From Roseospirillum parvum (lineage in GTDB: Bacteria; Pseudomonadota; Alphaproteobacteria; Rhodospirillales; Rhodospirillaceae), in the NCBI RefSeq assembly GCF_900100455.1, contig NZ_FNCV01000001.1, positions 165,093-229,092 of the forward strand: DNA of 64,000 bases. The letters are read 5' to 3'. Positions 42,737-49,149 of the stretch are shown here, piece after piece. A model generated the notes under the pieces. It searched no databases, was not told the DNA's origin, and saw nothing but the letters and a program-made list of their open reading frames with translations. Position 1 is the first letter of the stretch, and each line of letters starts with the position of its first letter. A program made the position numbers and the translations under genes.

Positions 42737-44551
42737 ATGTGCGGCATCGCCGGCATCCTGGCCGACGGGCCGCTGCCCGAGGCGGCGCTGGCCGACCTCG
42801 CCCACACCCTGGCCGGGGCGCTGGCCCATCGCGGGCCGGACGGTGCCGGCTGGCACCTGGACCCGGCCCGGGGCGCCGCCCTGGTCCACACCCGGCTGGC
42901 CATCGTCGACGTGGCCGGCGGCGACCAGCCCTTCGTCGATGCCGCCGGGCGGGTCCTGGTGGCCAACGGGGAAATCTACAACCACCTGGATTTGCGCGCT
43001 TTCCTGGAGGCCGAGGGGGCGGCCCCGGCGTGGCGCTCGGGCTCGGACTGCGAACCCCTGCTGCCCCTGTTCGCCCACCTCGGCGAAGGGTTCCTCGGGC
43101 GCCTGCGGGGCATGGTCGGGCTGGCCCTGCTGGAACCCGTGGCCGATCACCGGGCCCGCGTGCTGCTGGCCCGCGATCCTTTCGGCATCAAGCCCCTGTA
43201 CGTGGCCGAAACCACCTTCGAGGGCCGTCCGGCCACCCTCTTCGCCTCCGAACCCCGGGCCCTGCTGGCCAGCCGCCTGATCCCCCGCGCCGCCGATCCG
43301 GGCAAGCTGGCCGAGCTGCTGCAGCTTCAGTTCACCACCGGGCGGCCGACCGCCCTCCCCGGCATCGAGCGGGTGCTGCCCGGCGAGACGGTGTGGCTGG
43401 AAGGCGGACGGGTGCACAGCCGAACCCGCCGGCACCCCCTGCCGCCGCGCCCCACCTCGGGCCCCCCCACCGAGCCTCTCCAGGCAATTGACCGCCACCT
43501 GGAAGACACCGTCGAGGCCCACCGCATGGCCGACGTGCCGATCGGCATGTTCCTCTCCGGCGGGCTCGATTCGGCGACCCTGCTCAGCCTCATGGCGCGC
43601 CGCCCGGGGCCGCCGGTCAAGGCCTTCACCGCCGCCTTCCCGGGCAGCGCGGCGGCCGACGAACGCGCCCGCGCCCGCGCCGTGGCCCAGGCGGCGGGGG
43701 CCGAGCACATCGACCTGGAGGTGACCCGGGGCGATTTCCTCACCCACCTGCCGGCCATCGCCGCCTGTCTGGACGATCCGGCGGCCGACTACGCCATCGT
43801 CCCCACCTGGCTGCTCGCCCGCCGCGCCGCGCAAGAGGTGAAAGTGGTGCTGACCGGCGAGGGGGGTGACGAGTTGCTCGCCGGCTATGGCCGCTACCGC
43901 GCCGCCACCCGTCCCTGGCCGCTGGCCCGCCCGATGCGCCGGCGCGGCACCTTCGATGGCCTCGGTGTGCTGGCCGACCCCCCCACCGGCTGGCGCGACG
44001 GCATCGCGGCGGCCGAGCGTGGCGCCGCCGAGCTGGGCCTCAAGGGCCTCAAGCGGGCCCAGTGGGTGGACCTCGCCGACTGGCTGCCCCACGACCTGTT
44101 GGCCAAGCTCGACCGCTGCCTGATGGCCCACGGCCTGGAAGGGCGCGTCCCCTTCCTCGATCCCGTCTTCGCCCCCTTCGCCTTCCACCTGCCCGATGGC
44201 CTCAAGGTGAAGGGCCGCCTGGGCAAGTGGCTGCTCCGCCAGTGGCTGGCCGAGCACGCCCCGGCGGCCGCCCCGATGGCCCCCAAACAGGGCTTCACCG
44301 TGCCGGTCGGCGAGTGGATCGCCAGCCAGGGAAAGCGCCTCGGCCCGCTGGTCGCCGCCCAGCCCGGCATCGCCAGCCTGACCCGCCCGGCCGAGGTGCG
44401 CCGCCTGTTCGCCAGCCTCGACCGGCAAAGCGACGGCCGCGCCCGCTTCGCCGCCTGGAGCCTGCTCTTCACCGCCCTGTGGCACCAACACCATGTGATG
44501 GACCTTCCCGCCGACGGTGACGTCTTCGAAACCCTCACCCGGCGGGGGTAA
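42737..44551 (+). CDS. asnB: Asparagine synthetase B-type glutamine amidotransferase in glycan cluster
   Basis: The 604-residue protein starts MCGIAGI, so the mature Cys2 is the N-terminal glutaminase nucleophile. Landmarks of that domain are HRGPDG, HTRLAIVD and NGEIYNH. The synthetase domain has the PP-loop FLSGGLDS and VVLTGEGGDELLAGYGRY. It could make asparagine or transfer an amide to another acid. Being the last gene of a glycosyltransferase cluster, it more probably amidates a uronic-acid sugar, as AsnB-like proteins in some O-antigen loci do. That is an inference from context. It is followed by an inverted pair of REP-like elements. Confidence 0.85.
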   Translation: MCGIAGILADGPLPEAALADLAHTLAGALAHRGPDGAGWHLDPARGAALVHTRLAIVDVAGGDQPFVDAAGRVLVANGEIYNHLDLRAFLEAEGAAPAWRSGSDCEPLLPLFAHLGEGFLGRLRGMVGLALLEPVADHRARVLLARDPFGIKPLYVAETTFEGRPATLFASEPRALLASRLIPRAADPGKLAELLQLQFTTGRPTALPGIERVLPGETVWLEGGRVHSRTRRHPLPPRPTSGPPTEPLQAIDRHLEDTVEAHRMADVPIGMFLSGGLDSATLLSLMARRPGPPVKAFTAAFPGSAAADERARARAVAQAAGAEHIDLEVTRGDFLTHLPAIAACLDDPAADYAIVPTWLLARRAAQEVKVVLTGEGGDELLAGYGRYRAATRPWPLARPMRRRGTFDGLGVLADPPTGWRDGIAAAERGAAELGLKGLKRAQWVDLADWLPHDLLAKLDRCLMAHGLEGRVPFLDPVFAPFAFHLPDGLKVKGRLGKWLLRQWLAEHAPAAAPMAPKQGFTVPVGEWIASQGKRLGPLVAAQPGIASLTRPAEVRRLFASLDRQSDGRARFAAWSLLFTALWHQHHVMDLPADGDVFETLTRRG

Positions 44552-44934
44552 AAGGGGCGCTGCCCCTTGGACCCCGCTGGGGAGGCCGGGAGGCCTCCCC
44601 AGACCCCACCATTCCTTTTGGGGCGCAACGCGGGTTGGAAGCCAAGGGCGGGCGGTGTCTGGTTGCAGGCCGGCAAGCCGGCCTGCGAACAACCTCCACC
44701 GGCCCGTGACGCGCACTCGAAAAATCGTCCTGGCGGGGGTCCGGGGGAGCCCCAGGCTCCCCCGGTGGGGATTGAAAGGGGCAAAGCCCCTTTCGTGTCC
44801 TGGCCTTGCGCAAACGGTGCAGGCCGGCTCGGCAATCCCCATATGAGCTGTCAAGGAAAGGAGGGGTGTGGGGCGGCCCGGCCGCCCCGCGTCATCCTGG
44901 CCGCATTCGGGCGGCCCCAAAGGCGAGGGAGACG
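44552..44934. repeat. Inverted pair of REP-like hairpin elements in the asnB-pyrC intergenic region
   Basis: Element A (44552-44602) has AAGGGGC-GCT-GCCCCTT and then an 11-bp stem CTGGGGAGGCC / GGCCTCCCCAG. Element B (44741-44794) is a similar pair in the opposite orientation: CCGGGGGAGCC / GGCTCCCCCGG, then GAAAGGGGC-AAA-GCCCCTTTC. Between them is a perfect 10-bp hairpin GCAGGCCGGC / GCCGGCCTGC (44665-44686). The rest, up to the dihydroorotase start at 44935, has no gene. This layout resembles a paired REP (BIME) cassette. The first hairpin directly abuts the asnB stop and could help end transcription. Confidence 0.75.
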
Positions 44935-46269
44935 ATGACCAGCTTTGATCTCATTCTCAAGGGCGGCCGTGTGGTCACGCCGGCGGCCGAACAGGTGACC
45001 GACGTCGCCATCCGCGACGGGCGCATCGCCGCCCTGGGCGATCTGGCCCGCGCCGGTAAGGCGGCCGAGGTGGTCGATGTGAGCGGGCTGACCGTGCTGC
45101 CCGGGGTGATCGACAGCCAGGTGCACCTGCGCGAGCCCGGCAACGAGCACAAGGAAGACCTGGAGACGGGCAGCCGGGCGGCGGTCAAGGGCGGCGTGGT
45201 GGCGGTCTTCGAGATGCCCAACACCAACCCGCCGACCACCACCGCCGAGGCGATCGCCGACAAGCTGGTCCGGGCCCGCGGGCGGATGTTCTGCGACCAT
45301 GCCTTTTTCGTCGGCGCAGCGATGCGCAACGTGCATCGGCTGGCCGAGCTGGAGCGTCTGCCCGGCTGTGCCGGGGTCAAGGTGTTCATGGGCAGCTCGA
45401 CCGGCAACCTGCTGGTCGACGACGACGCCACGGTGACCCATGCCCTGGCCTCGGGCCGGCGCCGGGTGGCCGTGCACTGCGAGCACGAGCCGAGGCTTCA
45501 GGAGCGTTGGCATCTGGTCAAGGATGGGGCCGAGGTGCACGCCCATCCCGAATGGCGCGACGTCGATACCGCGCTTGAGGCGACCCGCCGGCTGCTGTCG
45601 ATCGTCGAGGGGACCGGGCGGCGGGTCCATGTGCTGCACGTCACCACGGCCGAGGAAATGGCCCTGCTGGCCGACCACAAGGCGCTGGCCTCGGTCGAGG
45701 TGACGCCCCAGCACCTCACTCTGGCGGCGCCCGAGTGCTACGACCGCCTGGGCTCCAAGGCCCAGATGAACCCGCCGATCCGCGAGGCCCGCCACCGCGA
45801 GGCTTTGTGGCAGGCCCTCGACCAGGGGGTGGTGGACGTCATCGGCTCCGACCACGCGCCGCACACCCTGGAGGAAAAGGCCCGGCCCTATCCCCAGTCG
45901 CCCTCCGGCATGCCCGGGGTGCAGACCCTGGTCCCGGTGATGCTGAGCCACGTCAACGCCGGGCGGCTGTCGCTGCGCCGCTTCGTCGACCTGACCAGCG
46001 CCGGCCCGGCCCGGGTCTACAACGTGGCCGGCAAGGGGCGCCTCGCCGTGGGCTATGACGCCGACCTGACCGTGGTCGACATGACCACCGAACGCGAGAT
46101 CACCGACAACTGGATCGAAAGCCGCGCCGGGTGGACCCCGTTCGCCGGCTTCAAGGCCACCGCCTGGCCGATCCACACCGTGGTGCGCGGCCGCATGGTG
46201 GTGCGCGACGAGACCATCATGGGCGATGCCCAGGGGCGGCCGGTGCGCTTCCTCGACTGTTACCAGTAA
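44935..46269 (+). CDS. pyrC: Dihydroorotase (class I, amidohydrolase superfamily)
   Basis: The 444-residue protein has the amidohydrolase metal motif DSQVHLREPG, a FMGSSTGN-type lysine region (GVKVFMGSS), HVTTAEE, and the DHAPHT motif with the catalytic Asp. It closes carbamoyl-aspartate to dihydroorotate in de novo pyrimidine synthesis. An AGGGAGA ribosome-binding site precedes the ATG at 44935. The last residues, stop and following bases consist of a 13-bp direct duplication (46258-46283). Confidence 0.92.
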   Translation: MTSFDLILKGGRVVTPAAEQVTDVAIRDGRIAALGDLARAGKAAEVVDVSGLTVLPGVIDSQVHLREPGNEHKEDLETGSRAAVKGGVVAVFEMPNTNPPTTTAEAIADKLVRARGRMFCDHAFFVGAAMRNVHRLAELERLPGCAGVKVFMGSSTGNLLVDDDATVTHALASGRRRVAVHCEHEPRLQERWHLVKDGAEVHAHPEWRDVDTALEATRRLLSIVEGTGRRVHVLHVTTAEEMALLADHKALASVEVTPQHLTLAAPECYDRLGSKAQMNPPIREARHREALWQALDQGVVDVIGSDHAPHTLEEKARPYPQSPSGMPGVQTLVPVMLSHVNAGRLSLRRFVDLTSAGPARVYNVAGKGRLAVGYDADLTVVDMTTEREITDNWIESRAGWTPFAGFKATAWPIHTVVRGRMVVRDETIMGDAQGRPVRFLDCYQ

Positions 46270-46283
46270 CTGTTACCAGTAAC
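46258..46283 (+). repeat. 13-bp tandem duplication across the dihydroorotase stop codon
   Basis: TGTTACCAGTAAC occurs at 46258-46270 and again at 46271-46283; the first copy holds the TAA stop. The unit itself contains the palindrome GTTAC-CA-GTAAC. Confidence 0.8.
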
Positions 46284-46300
46284 CCAAGCGGAGGATTTCC

Positions 46301-46543
46301 ATGAGCCTGATCATTTTTCTGCTGATCGGCCTGCTGGCTGGTTTCCTGGCCGGCAAGATCATGAAGGGGCGCGGCTTCGGTCTGATCGGCAATCTGCTGG
46401 TTGGCGTTGTCGGCGCCGTCATCGGTGGCTATCTGGTCACCCTGCTCGGCTTCTCGGCCTCCGGCCTGATCGCCGAAATCATCGTCGCCACCCTGGGCGC
46501 GGTGGTTCTGCTGGCCGCCATCTCGTTCATCAAGAAAGCCTGA
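46301..46543 (+). CDS. GlsB/YeaQ/YmgE-family small membrane protein
   Basis: The 80-residue protein has about three membrane helices separated by Gly-rich turns (LLAGFLAGKIMKGRGFGLIGNLLVGVVGAVIGG), typical of the transglycosylase-associated GlsB/YeaQ family. Members are often stress-induced, and the family name does not mean it has that enzymatic activity. A GGAGGA ribosome-binding site precedes the ATG. It follows dihydroorotase by 31 bp. Confidence 0.88.
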   Translation: MSLIIFLLIGLLAGFLAGKIMKGRGFGLIGNLLVGVVGAVIGGYLVTLLGFSASGLIAEIIVATLGAVVLLAAISFIKKA

Positions 46544-46902
46544 GCCGGCGGGCGGCACGGGAGCAAGGAAGTGCCGCCCCCTTGACCCCAGGGGTGCCCT
46601 GGGGTGACTTGGACCTGTTGCCCATGATGGCGCTGCCGCCCGGGCGCCACCGGCGGGCGCCCTGGCGGGGGCGATTCGAAACGATGGAAATCAGCTCGGG
46701 AAATCCGCTCCGGAAATCCGCTCCGAAGCGCTTCGCGTGCTCTGTCGGTCGCGCAACACGCTGTGGATTCTTGATGTCGCCGCAAGCCGCCGCCGCGATC
46801 CGGTCCGGATCGCTCGGGAGTCGCTCCACGGCGCCGATGCGCCCGCTTTTCCGGCTCTCCGCGAACCGGGTGATGATAGGGGGGCGGGATAATCAAGGGA
46901 AC
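46544..46902. other. Intergenic region between the GlsB-like gene and tRNA-Ser
   Basis: No gene is supported in these 359 bp. The stretch contains a hairpin ACCCCAGGG-GTG-CCCTGGGGT (46585-46605), preceded by CCCCCTTG as in the REP-like elements at 44.6 kb. Two adjacent GAAATCCGCTCCG copies lie at about 46698-46724. An open frame here that ends in MGWDSNPR is a translation of the tRNA end, not a gene. Confidence 0.55.
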
Positions 46903-46995
46903 TGGCGGATGGGGTGGGATTCGAACCCACGATAGAGCTTTTGACCCTATACTCCCTTAGCAGGGGAGCGCCTTCAGCCACTCGGCCACCCATCC
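46903..46995 (-). tRNA. tRNA-Ser(GCU)
   Basis: Reading the minus strand from 46995, the acceptor GGATGGG pairs with CCCATCC before the discriminator G and an encoded CCA. The anticodon stem-loop is CTCCC-CTGCTAA-GGGAG with anticodon GCU. A long variable arm follows, as in serine tRNAs, and the T-arm loop is GGTTCGAATCC. The length of 93 nt including CCA is typical for class II tRNA-Ser. Confidence 0.96.
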
Positions 46996-47115
46996 ACGAA
47001 GCCCCTCGGCGGGGGCCTTGCGCCACCGCGTCGGTTGAACCGCCGGCCCTGGAACGCAGCGGTTCAGGGGGCCGGGGTCGCCCCGGGAGCGGTACTTCTA
47101 ATGGATCGCCCGGGC

Positions 47116-47137
47116 AGCGTCAACCAAGCGTCAACCA
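47116..47137. repeat. 11-bp tandem duplication just after the GST gene
   Basis: AGCGTCAACCA is repeated at 47116-47126 and 47127-47137, 19 bp beyond the leftward GST stop, between it and tRNA-Ser. Confidence 0.75.
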
Positions 47138-47155
47138 AGTGCCAAAACGCCGATT

Positions 47156-47788
47156 TCAGCGCTCCAGTTGGGGCACCGCCATGCCGCGTTGCACCGCCTC
47201 GCGCTGGCCCAGGGCGTCGAACCAGCGGGCCACGTTGGGGAAGGCGGCAAGGTCGATGTGATGCCAGTCGTGGCGGTCGATCCACGGGTAGCAGGCGATG
47301 TCGGCGAGGGTCACCGCCTCGCCGGCCAGGAAGGGGACCTCGCCGAGCCGCCGGTCGAGCACCTTGTAGAGGCGCTCGGTCTCGGTGCCGAAGCGCTCGA
47401 TGGCGTAGTCGATCTGTTCCGGCGCGGCGCGGCGGAAGTGATGGTTCTGGCCCAGGATCGGCCCCAGCCCGCCCATCTGGAACATCAGCCACTGCAGGGC
47501 GACCGAGCGCTGCCGGGGGTCGGCCGGCCACAGCGGGCTGTTGGTCTTCTCGGCCAGGTAGATGAGGATGGCGCCGCTTTCGAAGACCGTGATCGGCTGG
47601 CCGTCCGGCCCTTGCGGATCGACCATCACGGGGATCTTGTTGTTGGGGTTGAGGGCCAGGAACTCGGGCGCGAACTGGGCCCCGCGCATGATGTCGATGA
47701 CCTGCACCCGATAGGGCAGGCCGACCTCCTCCAGCATGATCGAGGCCTTGCGACCGTTGGGGGTGGTGAAGGTGTAAAGGTCGATCAC
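47156..47788 (-). CDS. YfcG/YghU-like glutathione S-transferase (disulfide-bond oxidoreductase type)
   Basis: From GTG 47788 (GGGAG site 6 nt upstream) the protein has 210 residues. It closely follows the YfcG pattern: IDLYTFTTPNGRKASIMLEE, the N-terminal Asn-containing TPNG in place of a catalytic Cys/Ser, NPNNKIPVMVD, FESGAILIYLAEKT and GGLGPILGQNHHF. YfcG-type proteins bind two glutathiones and act as disulfide reductases. It lies 77 bp downstream of oxyR on the same strand, suggesting peroxide- or thiol-stress control. Confidence 0.9.
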   Translation of the reverse strand: MIDLYTFTTPNGRKASIMLEEVGLPYRVQVIDIMRGAQFAPEFLALNPNNKIPVMVDPQGPDGQPITVFESGAILIYLAEKTNSPLWPADPRQRSVALQWLMFQMGGLGPILGQNHHFRRAAPEQIDYAIERFGTETERLYKVLDRRLGEVPFLAGEAVTLADIACYPWIDRHDWHHIDLAAFPNVARWFDALGQREAVQRGMAVPQLER

Positions 47789-47865
47789 CGCGCGCTCCCG
47801 CCTGTCATGGGGGTCATTGGTTTGGGGAGGGAAGTCCTGAAGGGTGACGGCCGGTGGCCGATCCG

Positions 47866-48840
47866 TCAACCGGGGGCGGTCGATGCGGCGGGCGGCGGTT
47901 CTCCGCCGCTGTCCGGTGCCGCCAGGGCCGCCACTTCCGGACGCAGGGTGGCGGCGAGCAGGGTCAGATCGGTGCCCAGCGGCGAGCCCTTGCGCCAAAC
48001 CAGGGCCACCTGACGGGCCACCCGGTTGACCGCCAGCGGCCGGGTGATGACCTCCGGCCCGCCTTCCACCGGCACCGCCATGCGCGGCACCAGGGTGACG
48101 CCCAGGCCGCCGGCGACCATCTGGATCAGGGTGCCGAGGCTGGTCGCCTGGAACACCTCGCCGGCTTCGTCGGCGGTGGCGGCGCGCGGCACCTGCAGGC
48201 GGCAGGCGGCCAGGGCGTGGCCGCGCAGGCAGTGGCCGTCCTCCAGCAGCAGCAGCCGCTCCTGGGCCAACTCCTCGGGATCGATCGCCGCCTGATCGGC
48301 CAGCCGGTGGTCGCGCGGCAGGGCGACCCAGACGTCTTCCTCGCCGAGCACCGCCACCTCCAGGCCGGCGGTGTCCCAGGGCAGGGCGATCAGGCCGGCG
48401 TCCAGGCGGCCGCTGTCCAACTGGTCGAGCAGGCGGGCTGTCTGGTCCTCGCGCAGGAACAGGCGCAGCGCCGGATGGCGCTGGCGGATCACCGGCAGCA
48501 CCCGGGGCAAAAGATAGGGGGCCAGGGTGGGGATGACGCCCAGGCGCAGGCGGCCGCTCAACGGGGCGCCGGCGGCCTCGACGGCGCGCACCAGGGCCTC
48601 GGCGTCGCGCAGCAGGGCGCGGGCCCTGATCACCGTGTCCTCGCCGACCGGGGTCAGGCGCACCTGACGGCGGCTGCCGCGCTCGACCAGGGTGGTGCCG
48701 AGCAGGGTTTCCAGGTCCTGCAGGCCGGCGCTCAGGGTCGACTGGGTGACCCGGCAGGCCTCGGCGGCGCGGCCGAAGTGCAGGTGTTCGGCCAGGCTGA
48801 CCAGATAGCTCAGTTGGCGCAGGGTGGGCAGCGGGGTCAT
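47866..48840 (-). CDS. oxyR: LysR-family peroxide-sensing regulator OxyR
   Basis: The 324-residue protein has the N-terminal winged helix (LRQLSYLVSLAEHLHFGRAAEACRVTQSTLS) and a LysR effector domain. The redox pair is Cys204 in EDGHCLRGHAL and Cys213, with the same 9-residue spacing as the C199/C208 pair of E. coli OxyR. It should sense hydrogen peroxide by forming that disulfide. The downstream GST may be a target. The 309-bp upstream region, shared with the divergent RTX gene, contains an 18-19-bp direct repeat and a TTTTGC dyad that may be binding sites. Confidence 0.93.
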   Translation of the reverse strand: MTPLPTLRQLSYLVSLAEHLHFGRAAEACRVTQSTLSAGLQDLETLLGTTLVERGSRRQVRLTPVGEDTVIRARALLRDAEALVRAVEAAGAPLSGRLRLGVIPTLAPYLLPRVLPVIRQRHPALRLFLREDQTARLLDQLDSGRLDAGLIALPWDTAGLEVAVLGEEDVWVALPRDHRLADQAAIDPEELAQERLLLLEDGHCLRGHALAACRLQVPRAATADEAGEVFQATSLGTLIQMVAGGLGVTLVPRMAVPVEGGPEVITRPLAVNRVARQVALVWRKGSPLGTDLTLLAATLRPEVAALAAPDSGGEPPPAASTAPG

Positions 48841-49149
48841 CGAGCGTACCGGCTTGGTGTGTCTGAACCGTCCACATGGGGTGGCGGGGCCGCCGCGCCA
48901 AGGGGGGGCAGGGCGAGGTTCTTGATCCGCCAGCCCCAGGTTCTTGATACCGCCAGTCATCGTCGGGTTTTGCAGCAAAAGTCATTTTCAATCCGCCTTC
49001 AATGGTATCTAACTCAAAGGTCATATCAACCAATGGCGGGCTTGGGGGCGGCACCGGCCTGGGGCATACTGGCAGCCCTGGACCACGGGCCAGCCGGCCG
49101 GGCGCGCCCTGGTCCCGTGCAACCACTCCCCCGCCCGGAGGCGGCGCTC
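48841..49149. promoter_or_regulatory. Divergent regulatory region between oxyR and the FecR-RTX gene
   Basis: This 309-bp region holds two near-identical direct repeats, AGGTTCTTGATCCGCCAG (48916-48933) and AGGTTCTTGATACCGCCAG (48938-48956), 22 bp apart. It also has a dyad TTTTGC-A-GCAAAA (48968-48980). The 22-bp spacing places the copies on about the same helix face, fitting paired LysR-type sites. No clear -35/-10 pair was recognised. Confidence 0.45.

Noticed and set aside
46582-46935. Open frame ending in MGWDSNPR
   Set aside because: The end is a translation of the tRNA-Ser T-arm and acceptor, a well-known false gene.
48841-49025. Possible short peptide starting MTFELDTIEGG upstream of oxyR
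   Set aside because: It has no ribosome-binding site, ends in low-complexity sequence and runs out of frame into oxyR; the DNA is better explained as regulatory.
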